A DNA stretch of 64,000 nt from Vandiemenella viatica (lineage: Eukaryota; Arthropoda; Insecta; Orthoptera; Morabidae): contig CM061921.1 in NCBI GenBank assembly GCA_031002005.1, positions 143,749,283-143,813,282 on the forward strand. Direction: 5' to 3'. Of this stretch, positions 10,171 to 22,408 are shown one piece after another (the first letter of the stretch is position 1; each line of letters starts with the position of its first letter). The notes below the pieces were generated by a model. It was not told the origin of the DNA and did no database searches. It was given only the letters and a program-made list of their open reading frames with translations. A program made the translations under genes and the position numbers.

Positions 10171-10298
10171 ACCGAGCGTGGTGGTGTAACGGCTAGCGTT
10201 CTGACCTCGCATTCGGGAGGACGGCGGTTCGAATCCCCATCCTGGCATCCAGATTTGGGTTTTACATGGTTTCCCCAAATCACTCCAGGCGAATGCCG
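10171..10298 (+). mobile_element. tRNA-derived SINE, 3' truncated
   Basis: Head ACCGAGCGTGGTGGTGTAACG and B box near 10228 are well kept. The copy breaks off inside the central body at CAGGCGAATGCCG. Loss of the 3' half cannot come from ordinary 5' truncation, so a later deletion or rearrangement is likely. Confidence 0.85.
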
Positions 10299-11619
10299 TT
10301 TCATGTCCCCCAGTCCAATCCCAAAGACCTCAGAAATTTCCCTCAGAAAATTAGAGCACCATAAACGGGTGCTAGATTTCATCATGCAGCCAAAGTTATT
10401 AAGTAAAGAACTGAACACCATTTGGATTAAAGGACTCGTCTTGGTAGCAAGGACTGCGATAAACAGAATCACTACCACTTGAATATTTGTTTCGTAGGCT
10501 CAATAACATCGCAGCAGCACTGGACATCAAGAATGAAAGAGTCTAAAGGGCAACATTAATATTATATCGTCACTCAGCAAGACAATATGATGCAACCTAC
10601 AAACAAAACTACTATGGTCGGGCAATAAGAATGAGATTACGTCAGGGGTCACACATGTATGACTTTGATGGAATGTTATATTACAAATAACATTTTACGG
10701 AAATCGTCTATCTGCACTATTTATTTTTCGGATGCACAAAATAAATAATTAAATTAACCAGATTGCTAACATCTTCATAGAATCAGCTATTCCCTTGCCG
10801 AAATTGTGTAAGAATTATTGTATAAGTCAATTTTGCTAATATCTGCAAAACAGATCTATCATTGAACCCTTCAGACGTAAAGTTTTATCATTTGTTTTAA
10901 ACTAAACAGACGTATTTAATTTAAAGTGAAATGTTACGGAAAGCAAACTTAAAGGAAGTGTCCCGCATTTTCAGTTCTTCGTAGTTGCTTAGTATTAAAT
11001 AACGATGATGACCTCGGTTTTGTTGTAACATGTCTGGTCCCTGCTATAAAGAATTTTCGCGTGACGTCATTGTTCTGTGACGTCAGCGTGAGTTTCATTA
11101 TTGCATAGATTTAATGAGGATTTAATTTCCTTGTGCCTTCGATTAAATCTGGCTAGTTTACGAATTTGACCTGTATTTTACCCAAATTTTAAGAATTTCT
11201 GTTTACTTCGAAGGGAGTTATCGTGCCTAAAGACGGACACCGGTGTCATTACATAAGAGATATGAATTCGCTTTCCCAATTAATGTGAAATACATGCAAG
11301 AGCCTCAGCAGTATCCATGTTCACCCATTAATGAAAATCTATATATCGACTACAAGCACATTGAATGTCAGAAACATTTCAACTATTCGAAATCCGCTAG
11401 TAAACAACATATTTATCTTTATGTTGGTCCTCAAGAAATTATAGCCCCATCCGCAGAAACCATAAATTAGACACCAATTTAATGATGGTGTTAAAAACGA
11501 TTCACCAAATTGACACAAATCCAAAATTGCATTCACTGATATATGCCGTTAAGAAACTATTGCACAAATAGAATATACATATTTGTCAGCCAGGTAGGGC
11601 TACATAAGTTGTTTGGATA
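10299..11619. other. Unassigned; contains a partial R2 repeat at about 10865-10950
   Basis: At 10865-10950 the stretch around TAAAGTTTTATCATTTG and AAAGTGAAATGTTACGG resembles the R2 family seen at 17480 and 45255. No coding frame could be assigned in the rest. Confidence 0.4.
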
Positions 11620-13940
11620 CTCAAGCTCGCAGAATCAATTTCAACGAGCGGCTCTTCTGTGTTCTTTCTCGCTATTATTAATCAATCATTCCTTTGCGAT
11701 GCAGATATCATAAAGCACAACAGTGCTCCATATGAGGACGCACAAGACTTTTAAGCACTGTCTCTTTTGTAGACTCTTTACAATTCTTCAAAATTCGTCA
11801 TATAAATCGTAATCTAGAAGCAGATTTACCCAGGACCGAACTTATGGACTGATATAAGTCCATATTACTTTGCGCTGTTTCCAAATAATTGAGTGATTTA
11901 GTTTCATCAACAGATGCACAGTCTATGTTGAACCAACGCATAAGAGGATTCATTTTGTTCGTTATACGCATTAACTTGTATTTGTTTCTCCAATTTTGTG
12001 TAACATTCCATTTATCACACCATGTCGCAGTAACTTCAAGATTGCGCTTAATTTCCAACACCGGCAGAGCTCTTTCATTTCCTATAAACAATTTGATGGA
12101 TAGCGAACAATGTCACATTGCCATTAGCCTAGTTTCCAAGATCGTTTATACAGATCAACAAAAGAAATTGTCCTGTTACATTTTCTTGTACGATGCACTA
12201 TAAAGAAGCTAGATTAATGGAGGTTTCCCTTCAACGAAGATATACTGTGACCGACCTGTCAGCAAGTCATGTATCCGTCCATAAACCTGTTTCAAAACTC
12301 CTTCCTCCTGAATCTTTATGAAGAGGCAGTAATACGTTACAGTGTGGAACGCTTTAGAGAAATTTAAAAAAAAAATCAATTGAATCTACTTGCAATTCTG
12401 GAACAATAACTTTCATAGTGCATAACAGAAAATAAGGCTAGTTGAGTTTCACCATGATCGATTCTGCGGAAATTATCGTTGGTTTGGTATAATTAATTTG
12501 ATTTCATCTAAGAATTTCTTAATGTTCTAGCGTATAACATGCACCAGAACTCTGCTCCAGATAGATGTAACAAAGATCGTTCGGTAGTTTAAGCAGGTTC
12601 TTCGATCTTCTATCTTCAAAATTGGGGTTACCTGAACGATTTTCCAGTCGGAAAGTATTTTTATTCCTCTTATATTGATTTGCAGTATATAACAGTCAGG
12701 AAGGGTTCGATTTCAGACACATACTTTGAGAATTACTTGGATACAATCTTAACCCGATGGTTTCCCCACTTCAGAAGCTCCAGTTGTTTTACAAAGCCCC
12801 AACTGTCTGTTTGTACAAAACTCCACACAGCGTGGACAAATGGGTTTAAGATCTGTAATTTTCTAGTGAACCGATCATTATATTTAATGTTGAGCACGTC
12901 AGCCTAACTGTGGCTATCATTAATCTCATAACCGTTGCGTTTTAGCGCTGGCATACTGAACTCACCGGAAGTCTTAACCACGTTCGAAATTTCTATTGGT
13001 TTTGTGGGAGGCTTTTAGAAAGAAAATTGCAGTGCAAATCGTTTAAAGTTTGAGGTATCGCATTCTTCATTCATCTCGTTTACTCAGTTAAGCTTTTCAT
13101 GTCTCTACTGTCCTTTGTCCTACTGGAACGTGCGTGTATTCTGCTTTGCTTCCTAAACAGTTGTTTTCACTTTACGAGTGGTTCGCTCCCTTCTGTTGTT
13201 ATCCGAATCAGGATACGAGTGTCGATACCTTCCCTGATTATACATCTAAAGCGATGCCACACGTTTCCAGTAGTATCTCGTGTTATTCTTACGGAATGTT
13301 ACTGACCCTTCCAGTACAGTATAACAGATTTCTTTGATGCTTTTTCAAATCTGTAAACATCCTTCCCTTTTATCATCGTACGCACACGATTGTTTTTCCC
13401 GTTGCTAGTGTACCTCTTATGCCAACAGTCACTGAAAATATTCGAATAGTTTTGAGCTATTTGTAACCGTATTACTTAAAATGTTTCAATTACCGTCACC
13501 ACACCACCTTAATTCAGTAACCAGGTGTTCAAAATGATAATCGGAAAACATTCCAGGAGCAACAGTTTATCAGAATCTGGTGGAAGCTAGAAGAAACATA
13601 CCAGACACTTTCTTTGAGTTTAATCAGTGTGATTTCACAATCTGAATTGTATCTATTTCGTTACACACGAGGAATTTTACTTCCTGCTATAAATACATCA
13701 TTTCCAGGTGATTGAAACCTATCATTTCGGTACCGTTTATGCTACTACTACTAAAGATTTCTATTTAACGTATATCTGGTTTCATCTAACTTCCTGTGGA
13801 TACAATATTCGCTTTTATAGTAGGCCTACTCATACGCTTTTTACCTCGGATCGTTTGCTACAAACACTTCTGCAGTTAAATACGAGAACATTTAACTGTT
13901 ACGATTCTCCCGAGATAATCTTCCCACACGCACGCGGTGT
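11620..13940 (-). pseudogene. CR1/L2-like LINE ORF2 (endonuclease-reverse transcriptase), decayed
   Basis: The minus strand parallels the better copy at 52524-55343 along its length. The endonuclease start aligns at 13850-13935, VFIAGSK and the IKL block at about 13590-13700, a DRSQYIFVEGK-like piece near 12240-12290, and the C-terminal domain at 11798-12091 (WCDKWNVT, KSLNYLE, SASRLRFI). The RT palm itself is poorly preserved. Many stops and indels are present. The 3' end stops within the RRAARF region near 11640, so the GTAGAT tail is missing. This is an old copy, about 2.3 kb. Confidence 0.75.
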
Positions 13941-14645
13941 AAGATTTATATGTATTGTCCGCAACCGTATATTTTCTCCCGGACTTTCCTCTCTCAGTGT
14001 AAAAAATACCGTAGGAATTCCACATGGACCCTGCCACACTTGTAGCCAATTCCCGTGTGTAATGCTCACCTGACCTTTACGTGGAAACCATGCATGACTC
14101 GACCCCACGGTGACCATCAAGGAATCCGCGGCCAAGATCATCGCACAAACGCCGTAATCTCCGATTCACAGCACGCAGTCGGCTCTGAACCAGAAATCCA
14201 CAATCCGTTCTTTATACAATGCTGGAGATTCTGCCAGCCACTGGTCACAGAGTTAAATTTTTCAGCCAGCAGCCCGTAATATGAAGGGATAACTTTAGAT
14301 CCCAGACGACAAGCATTACTGGTACCGACATGTGCCTACATGTACAATAGGCTATATCCCGTCAACACAACTGCATCCGATATGGCTTGTTCCACATTTC
14401 GGATCAGGCGAAATTCTCGAGGAGTTGAAATTACATTTCCTACCCCAAGGGGCTTCATAAATCGCCTGACACTGGAGAGCCCAACTACGAGAATCATCTT
14501 TTTCGGTTGCGCAGATCTATAGTGCTGAGGGACGTTGACGGATTGGAAGACGACTGTAGGGCGGAGTCATTCTGCAACAGTAAGTCCATCCGGTTTGACA
14601 ATGGCATAAGCCTGTGTGACTGCCCCAGCAACGGATACGAGATCC
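13941..14645. other. Unassigned sequence upstream of the decayed LINE
   Basis: It lies 5' of the minus-strand LINE, where an ORF1 or 5' UTR would be expected. I could not recognise an ORF1 product. Confidence 0.35.
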
Positions 14646-14894
14646 GAATACCATACGCCAGTCACCAACAGGTGACCCTGTCTCTCTACCAGGAAAGAAC
14701 ATTCGACTGTTGGTTGGATCAACCTCACTCCGAATACCATATGCCAGTCACCAACAGGTGACCCTGTCTCTCTACCTGGAAAGAACATTCGACTGTTGGT
14801 TGGATCAACCTCACTCCGAATACCACACGCCAGTCACCAACAGGTGACTCTACCCGGTAAGGATATTCGACTGTTCGTGGGATCAACCTCACTA
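14646..14894. repeat. 86-bp tandem repeat, three units
   Basis: GAATACCA(T/C)A(C/T)GCCAGTCACC recurs at 14646, 14732 and 14818, an 86-bp period. The first two units are nearly identical; the third has lost several bases in its middle. The period is not a multiple of three, so frames spanning it are not likely to be protein repeats. Confidence 0.9.
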
Positions 14895-15177
14895 ATCTGA
14901 TGCAAATACTTACAGAAACTTCGATCAGTGTGATTTGACTCTCATGGACAAAGCTGTAAGATGTCACCTAAACCAGCTTCTGCACACGCCAACTATAGTT
15001 CAAACTCGTTCCAGCAGACTTCTTAGCAATGTTACTTCAAAAAGCGAAACTGCGAATTCACCATGGAACTTGCGTGCCTGCAACCAGAAAGTAAAAACGG
15101 AGGAAACTCGACGAACGGAAGAAGAAATCAGTGATTAATCATCGTCAGGATTCTCATGCAACTAAGTGGTTTCAAAT

Positions 15178-15230
15178 CAAACCGTCTCTAAAGGCTTCGC
15201 TGTTAAGATACGTTAAGTTGTAAAAAAAAT
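15178..15230 (+). mobile_element. tRNA-derived SINE, 3' tail fragment
   Basis: Only the end is present: CGTCTCTAAAGGCTTCGCTG, then TTAAGATACGTTAAG and an A-run. It belongs to the tail subtype also seen at 23545-23726 and 59409-59655. Confidence 0.7.
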
Positions 15231-15559
15231 CAAATCAAAGAGCCAATTGGTAAAATTAATGGAAAAGCGCGACCAAAAACTAATAAACAACCGGCTAGGC
15301 AATTGTCCAGCAGTTTTCACGCAGAAAATAACCTAAGAGTAAATAAAACTAAGCAACACGTCCTTCTTCTTCACTACCTTTTCTGGTCATTAGCGGTTGA
15401 CTGCCCTTGATGAGTTTGGTCAAATTTGGAGCTTTGATTTGATTTTACGGCCACATACCTTTGGTGGCGCCAAACATTTTATACCTACTGCCAAGTCGTA
15501 CAACGCACTGATGGGGGAAGTAAAGTGTTGCCATACGTCTGCAGAATGTGAAGCCATGA

Positions 15560-15715
15560 TCTGTGTGTGATAACTTGATAAGTGTAATTTTTGTTTGTGA
15601 AATGTGTAGTTTATGATGGGGATAATTCCGCCATTCACCTTGATGGCTGCGGAGAACCGGCTAAAAACCGCAGTCAGTACGGCCGGTACGCGGGGGAATG
15701 GTCTCGTGCCCGGCA
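15560..15715 (+). repeat. Dispersed repeat family R1, copy 2
   Basis: Shares GATAAGTGTA, TTTGTTTGTGAAATGTGTAG and a GCGG-AACCGGC block with the copies near 6585 and 46100. It is the most GC-rich of the three at its 3' end (GTACGGCCGGTACGCG). No B box is visible. Confidence 0.55.
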
Positions 15716-16953
15716 TCGTTGTACCTCCCTTATCCATCAGCGCATTGAGCCACACTAGTTGGTAAAACAAAGCAACTCTACTGAAACATGAAACGTAATG
15801 ACTGTATTTCACCATTCTCGACTCAAATTTCTGGTAATACGCTGCCGCGGTAATCTTCAATGTTTTTTTGGTACTCTGCGTCGTTTAAATAAACATAACG
15901 AAGCCCACATCACGATGAATAAAATATAAGTTAATATCAACTACTTACATAACACTAATAAACATTCGCTGAATATTTTCTCCTATTACAGTTTATTTCC
16001 GTGTCTGTCTGTGATTTCATAGAATGCTGGATATTGCGAAATAAATTAACTGTTGAGGGTTACCGCATAATGACAATTTCAGTATTGTATTTGAAGTTTC
16101 AGTTTATTTAATTTCAAAGCAAAATGCATATAGAATGAAAATAGTTACTGTGTTTTTACCACCACTAGTTAATTTTACCGTTGAAAGAATATTTATTTTT
16201 ACGTATTCTGTATGCAGATCGGTTTCATTTAATTCTAAAACATCATATACGTAAAATTATAATGTTCTACTGTTATTCGTTAGTTCTGAAATGTCAGAAA
16301 GTTGAATACAATTCAAACGTGTGTCAACTCTATATGAAAACTAGATTTTGAAAACTTTGTTCTGATAATTAATTTGCTCTGCAGTGTTTGCTACCTAACA
16401 CAAACTATAATCAGAATAATACAAAAGCTGTTGGTGGAGTTGAATCAAAACATACAAAATTAAAAATAAATTCCCTCTTTCTTCCTGTACGTCTAACAGA
16501 GGTCAAGCGTTGTCGCTGTTGAGCTAAGCACAGGGTATTTGATTTTTCCTTCATTTTTATGCAATCTGTTAAAGTTACCCTGAACGGATGATTAGCAGAC
16601 GTAACTATTTAAAAAAAAAAAAAAAAAAACCAAAAACCCTCAGTGTTCTCTGTCATACACTAGCAGGTTTATAATACACAATGGAAGTAAGCGAAAGGTT
16701 TAGTTATAGCAAAAACTCACTATTTCGCGAAGAATGATACTGGAGCAATAAAATTGGTCTCCCAGAATCCCCAGTGGGTGAAACCTGCCTTGCAGTTTCA
16801 ACAAATTATATACGGAGACAATCAATAAGTGAACGCGTAAGCTTTTACTGTGTATTTTCACTGTTTTATTTAAGTTCAAAAACGGCATCGTTTCCGAATA
16901 GCACTGATGCTTATCCCCAGTAAAAGTAAGGCATATTCTCTGACAGACTAAGC

Positions 16954-16988
<35 letters not shown>

Positions 16989-17479
16989 AAGGAAGCTTTA
17001 GTTTCTTTTTTTATATAACAATAACCTGTAACAACTGGCTGATGTTTTCTAGTGTAGATGCTATCTTAAAGCATATTTTATTCCACCAGTTTGAAGAAAG
17101 TGCCATAGATCTTCTTATGCCAAGGGAATAAATTTCTGATGATTTATGTTTTTAAAATGTTCACTTTATTCGGACACAGATAATGCTTTTGCTGCCTCAA
17201 ATTATTATGTGGATTTACCAGGACATTCTTGATCTAACGAGATTCTTGGAATTGTAAAATAATGTTTCAGTGATTGCTATTTCAATTTAGAGCATGAATG
17301 TTGCACGTGGGACATGTTTCCTTCCTAAAAATTATTAGCTGCTCTCTAAAATGTATGCGTTTAAAAATCGATGGCTTGGGAATAATAATTTTTTAAGCAA
17401 TATCCATTTTACTTAGTTTAATTTCAGAGAGAAATATAATTTCACGATGCTTTCCAGTTTACTACACACACACACACCG
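15716..17479. other. AT-rich, no gene recognised
   Basis: Contains an A-run at about 16612-16629, a T-run of about 27 bases at 16960-16986 and an (AC)n run just before 17480. No coding frame has family features. Confidence 0.45.
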
Positions 17480-17665
17480 ACTAAGTCCTTCCCGTCGTTG
17501 CCAGTTTTCAATCACTACTCATTCGGTGACAATCTTAGTCGAATCATTCCACGTTTTTTCTGCCTTAAAGTTTTACCATTTGTTTTTAATTAAATTGAGG
17601 TATTATATTTAAAATGAAAATACCGAAGTTTTCGAAATTAAAAATGTAGTAAACAAACATTAATT
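17480..17665 (+). repeat. Dispersed repeat family R2, copy with inverted module
   Basis: The first part (about 17485-17531, including CCCGTCGTTGCCAGTTTTC) is the reverse complement of 45258-45303. The second part (from about 17553, TTCTGCCTTAAAGTTTTACC) matches 45310-45400 in the same orientation. No transposon end or coding region was found. Confidence 0.7.
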
Positions 17666-18031
17666 TTATTTTTTCTGACGCTTTTTTGACCGATGATCTG
17701 GAGTAGTTGTGCAGAAATATTGTTCAGTTAATCGAATTGAACGATAAGCCCCTTCTGTTGTCGGTCTTAAGCGCTGTTTTTATTAAGGAGGCAGTGAATT
17801 GCGCCCAGGGATACACCTAGAAACCTCTTAGATGAAATTATCCTTCAAACTGTAAATTGATTTTCCAGAATTTTTTTATAAAGAATTAGTGCCAAAAAAG
17901 TTTAATATTAATGAACCAGGAAATGCACGTCATAGTTGTCCGTTATTGTGTATTTTTTTGTTGTCCTATTAGTTAATAGAAGAAATTACAGCTCTGTAAC
18001 ATAGTGCTGATGCGCCAGTACGTAGAATTTG
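17666..18031. other. No gene recognised
   Basis: Short spacer between repeat R2 and a mariner relic. Part of it may be decayed transposase. Confidence 0.35.
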
Positions 18032-18343
18032 TTAATCATCTCTACGGAACGCTGAGTGGACCCTTGTCATTAAATGTACCGAATCCCGGCTTGACAGACG
18101 AGATGGTCTTCGTGAACGCGAAGAAGCACTCAGGTAAAAGTGGACCCCTTTGAAACGACAAAACCAATTTCGAGCCGTTCTCTCCCCGTTGGCGTTCTCA
18201 CCGTAAACGGCACAAACGTTCCAAGCTGCCTCCGCTAGATCTTTTTTGAACCGACAAATATGACTAACTACCTGCAACATGCTAACACAATATTGTAACT
18301 CGTAATAGCTCAGAAGAAACGTGCAGGATACGAAATTACGCAC
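18032..18343 (-). pseudogene. mariner-type transposase N-terminal relic
   Basis: The frame contains FKKDLAEAAWNVCAVYGE, then ERTARNWFCRFKG and RSRRPSRL. This matches the order of the mariner DNA-binding region: first HTH with VYGE, then the R-T-AR-W--RF--G helix, then an RSGRP-like AT hook. No catalytic domain follows. Terminal repeats were not seen. Confidence 0.65.
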
Positions 18344-19351
18344 CGATCATATTTATTGGTATAAAAAGTAGGTAGAAAAAGTAGCATTCATTTATAAAAC
18401 TACAACATTTTATTAGTTTTCTTTCCTTTTTAACAACTTTTAATGGATCATTCTTATTCTGATAATTAAACGTGTTATTAGGCTAAAGAATTAATTAAAG
18501 TCATCAGTCTGTAAGCCTAATGAGGTTGTGGTGTTACTCTGTGAAATGCGTACAGTAATTGTTGTAAAAAATAATATCCTGTTAAGGATTTGTGATCGTC
18601 AGAGTAGATTAACCAGGAAGAACCGTTTTACTGTCAGGAGGTAGCGGGACCATACATATATTTCTGACAGGTGACTTTTCGTGACGAACAATTTTTTTTT
18701 TTTTTTTTTTGATCATACGTAACCAAAATCGATAAATGAGGTTTATTATAAAGATTAAGTTCTTCGCTTCTGATGCATTATTAATTGCAAATTTCAAATA
18801 TCAAATTTTATTGTTTGTTTATTACTCGAAGTTTTGAACCTAATTTTTTCCCCTGGATGCGTCAATACGACAGACATGACGTTTTTTCCACTGCCACTTG
18901 ATTCAGTAATTCAGTTAATACTATACTCATTTAACTTACTACAGTGATACGTTGCCTTTTCTAGAGTATGACGCTTTACAAGTATTTTTGTTTCTATAAC
19001 GGATACAAGTAGTCAAAAGGATACTGATGATCTTACTCTCAGCTCAAATATTGTGCATAGTGACGTTTAATAATTTACATATCGCATTTTAAACGATATT
19101 GCATTATACTTTTCATATTTTCCACAAAAGATCCACTGTTTTGTGTTATGCTTCAATTCAAAATTCGCTGATGAACAGTGATTACAAATAAACTTGTTAT
19201 CTTTTCATCCTATTTAATACCACCAATCTTGATATTAAATTTTAACTACTCATCGCATTTTATATCATTTGCATTTCCGTACACCTTTCTCCGAATTTCA
19301 ACTAGTAAATCATTAAATGCCAAGTCCACCTCTAAACTGATTTCAACATCG
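18344..19351. other. AT-rich, no gene recognised
   Basis: A T-run of about 18 lies near 18691-18709. Nothing else is supportable. Confidence 0.4.
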
Positions 19352-19359
19352 AATCATAC

Positions 19360-19410
19360 CAGGGCCACATTTAGGGTCTGTAGGCCCCTTGGCTATAACT
19401 GTAGTGTTGG

Positions 19411-19445
<35 letters not shown>

Positions 19446-19985
19446 CAGTATCGGTTACTCATTATTAAATTAATATACCTTTTAACATTGAATAATGTAA
19501 TGACAGTAAAAATATACGAGGCGAGGATAACTTACTGAAGAATCGAACGTTCGAAACATGCTTTCTCGAGACTGAAGAGAATAAGGTTAGCAAGTGATCC
19601 TCGCACATTCAATTTTTCAATTGATGATCAATAGATAGCATTAGTAGTTGTTACAAGAAAACACCCTCAGAAAAAGTCCACGGAATTACAAAATCAAAAG
19701 TTTTAATAACAATATGAAAAAAATGCTCTAAAATTGATAACTTCCGCTATTCGACAGGTGGAAAAATCAAACTAAGATAGAAAATTTTTTCCTATTAAAA
19801 TAAAAAAAACGATAAAAAATTATTATGATGATGAAAGCACGGAGTAGAGAAAGATTAAAAACACAATATTCATTATTAACACACGTATATCAACAACAAG
19901 ACAGCGACTAATATATTTTTATTTTTTCATGTGGTGTGGGTCCCTAGGCTACTGCCTAGGTAGCCTATGCCTAAATAAAGCCCTG
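19360..19985. mobile_element. Non-autonomous hAT-like element
   Basis: The ends form an imperfect inverted repeat: CAGGGCCACATTTAGGG on the left and, read inward from 19985, CAGGGCTTTATTTAGGC. Possible 8-bp target duplications AATCATAC (19352-19359) and AATCACGT (19986-19993) differ at three positions, all transitions. The interior has no transposase and includes a (TA)n tract. Ends and duplication length fit hAT, but divergence keeps this tentative. Confidence 0.5.
19413..19443. repeat. (TA)n microsatellite
   Basis: About 15 TA dinucleotides in a row, inside the hAT-like element. Confidence 0.9.
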
Positions 19986-20975
19986 AATCACGTAATATCT
20001 TATGCTGCCTGCAGACTAGCTCTTTTATGCAAAAAATGTTGGAGTACCTCCGTATAGTTTCTTGTAATGGTCTGAGACATGTTTACTTGCCTCCTGCTAT
20101 TACTGAGGGGTAGAGATTAAGGTATTTCGGTGTGTCAGCCTGCGTGGTGTGCATTATCTGGCGCCGCATGTCCGGCTGTGCTGGACGGGATCTGTATGCA
20201 TCACGCAAGCCACTGTGATATCGTCGCTGGTCCAACAGATGCGCGGTAACAGTCTGAGCCACGTTTTGCGCTACTGCTGTGCACGGTTGCTACCCAGAAT
20301 AGATGCTGTCTTTGTACCGGTTTCTTCTGTAGCTAATTTTCTTGGTTCGCTTTTGTTCGACCGTTCCACAAGATCAAACCCAAATGCTTTCGCTCATCAG
20401 CGCTAAGCCGCTTCATGAGTTTTGCATTAGTGACGCCTGAGTCGATAGGCCACCAAGCTGACAACATCCCAGGACGACGTGTTTTTAAAATAAGGTTAAA
20501 TTGACCCGTAAATTTATTGGACATAGCTGGTAATATTTCAAAGCATCTCGGGTTAGACATCAATAGAGAACGTAACATTATTGCGCTTATTTAGTAGATA
20601 CAGGACATGAACTCCTAGTTCTTTCTTTATCTGTTGCTTGATGTGGCTGGTCACCATTCTATAGAACTTCTGTCAAAAACTTCTCCATTGTTGCAGAAAG
20701 GATTTATCTACAGTATCAGTCTTGAAATACTGCAGGGACTTGCTAGCAATTCCTGCAGTTAACTCCACTATTTTTTTTTTTTTTTTTTAAATAAAGCTGC
20801 TGTCGCAATCTGTGTATAGAACGTGGAAACTTCTTTCTGTCTGTTGTTCATTAACTTGGTGTCAAATTTGCGGTGATTACACTGCTAATTTTGAACCACT
20901 CCGGATTTTAACATGCATCAGTCGTACCTCCTCTGTCCCTACATTACAGTGCTTTATTATTCTCATTTCAGCTGT
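19986..20975. other. No gene recognised
   Basis: Frames at 20149-20406 (+) and 20333-20578 (-) overlap on opposite strands and show no domain I recognise. A T-run of about 18 lies at 20771-20788. Confidence 0.35.
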
Positions 20976-20985
20976 ATGGTTTCAC

Positions 20986-21229
20986 AGAGTGTGGTGGGTG
21001 AGCGGTAACGCTTTGGCCTCACATTTGGGAGGACACGGGTTCGAATCTCCGTGCGGGCATCCAAATTTGGGTTTTCCATGGTTTACCCGAATCATTCCAG
21101 GTGATTGCCAGGATGATTCCTTCAAAATGCCATGGATGAATTCCTTCCCGTTCCTTATCCCATTGCTTTCCCGCCTCAAATGACCTCGACGTCGACGAGG
21201 CGTAAGGCCTTAAGCAAAAATAATTATAG
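20986..21229 (+). mobile_element. tRNA-derived SINE, full length, short target duplication
   Basis: Head near 20986-21011, B box GGGTTCGAATCTCCG at about 21038-21052, 3' block GACCTCGACGTCGACGAGGC at 21182-21201, A-rich end. GGTTTCAC occurs at 20978-20985 and again at 21230-21237, a likely 8-bp duplication. Confidence 0.88.
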
Positions 21230-21237
21230 GGTTTCAC

Positions 21238-21765
21238 TGGATCGGTTGAATGCAGGGTTAAATTTACCCAAAGTTTACAGATAACACCTGTTATCAGCTC
21301 AAAAATATTCCCATGCTATTTGAAATCACGTGCCTCCCGTCTAACAGTACGGTACTTCTTCGACTAAAATAGCTAACTAATCAAGACATAAATGTCATTG
21401 CAATTTAGACATCCTTATTGTTCCCAATCACTTGGTCGTTGAAATCATATGTTTATAGTTGTGACGGAATTAAACAGATAATCATGTCCTGCACTACTCT
21501 CGTCAAACAAGGGCTTAACTGTTGTCGTCATTTAAGTCATATGCCTGGAACGAACTGATTTAGGACTACCGGACGTGTTAGTCTTGGGCTACATCTACAT
21601 CTACATCTAGAATTAATAGGATGATTGAAAAATCGGTGTACAATTTATTAAAACTTGATCATTGTGAAATTATACAAACATGAAGTTTGTTTTATTAGGA
21701 TATAAACAATCACACATCGTCGAATGTCTTTAATTTTAAACAGTTAGAGCAATATCTTAAGGTCT
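21238..21765. other. Unassigned; lone CTACAT-type tail at 21590-21608
   Basis: CTACATCTACATCTACATC at 21592-21610 is the reverse complement of the GTAGAT tail of the CR1-like LINE, here without LINE body next to it. The rest shows nothing. Confidence 0.45.
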
Positions 21766-22408
21766 ACATCTACATCTATACTCTGCAAATCACAAATACT
21801 GTGGGTGGCAGAGGGTGCTAAGCACCAAACCTAATTCTGCGCATTCCAATCCCGAACAGATCGAGGAAAGAAGGAATACATAAAAGAATCAGTACGGCAT
21901 CTTATTTCTCTAATCTTATCCCTCCTGTCATTGCGACCTAAATAGGTTGGCGGAAGAAGTATTTCGTTGCACTCGTAACTTAAAGATTTTCGCATATTCT
22001 CCAGCAAATTCAAACGAAAACGACGTCGTCTGTCCGCCAAACAATACCAGCCCAACCCACGAATCAGCTCTGAGACACTTACGTAAGGACTGTAACTAGC
22101 AGTCACGAATCGAGCGGCTCTTCTCTGTACTTTCTCTAATGTGTCAATCAATCCCTTGCGATACGGATCCCAAATTCCACACAGTATTCCAAATGCGGAC
22201 GCACTAGTGTTTTGTACGCTATTTCCTTTGTATGAGCATTACAACTTCTCAAAATACGTCCTATGAATCGTAGTTTGGAATTAGCTTTACCTACAACGGA
22301 AGTTATGTGCAAGTCCCATTTCATGTTGCTTTGATACTTCAGGGCTGCTTCAGTCAGTGTCCGGGAGGCGACGGTAGTTATATTCAAAAGTTGTGGTTGT
22401 ATCACACT
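21766..22408 (-). pseudogene. CR1/L2-like LINE 3' end, 5' truncated
   Basis: Read on the minus strand, the C-terminal reverse-transcriptase region is well kept. 22148-22405 gives MKWDLHITSVVGKANSKLRF and KTLVRPHLEYC. After a frameshift, 21831-22151 continues with KVQRRAARFVTASYSPY, then LPPTYLGRNDRRDKI and PRSVRDWNAQ. A short 3' UTR ends in CTACATCTACATCTA at about 21766-21780 (the GTAGAT tail). The 5' truncation near 22408 is typical of LINE insertion. It is less decayed than the 11620-13940 copy. Confidence 0.88.

Noticed and set aside
11043..11100. GTGACGTCATT and GTGACGTCAG (CRE-like sites) near 11062-11089 as a promoter
   Set aside because: Two CRE-like sites 18 bases apart are noted, but no gene start or other promoter elements follow, so they are probably fortuitous.
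14517..14967. Protein with repeated SPVGDW-type segments on the minus strand
   Set aside because: The segments come from the 86-bp tandem repeat, whose period is not a multiple of three, so successive units fall in different frames.
20149..20578. Overlapping frames on both strands
   Set aside because: Neither has recognisable motifs. Mutually overlapping opposite frames argue for chance.
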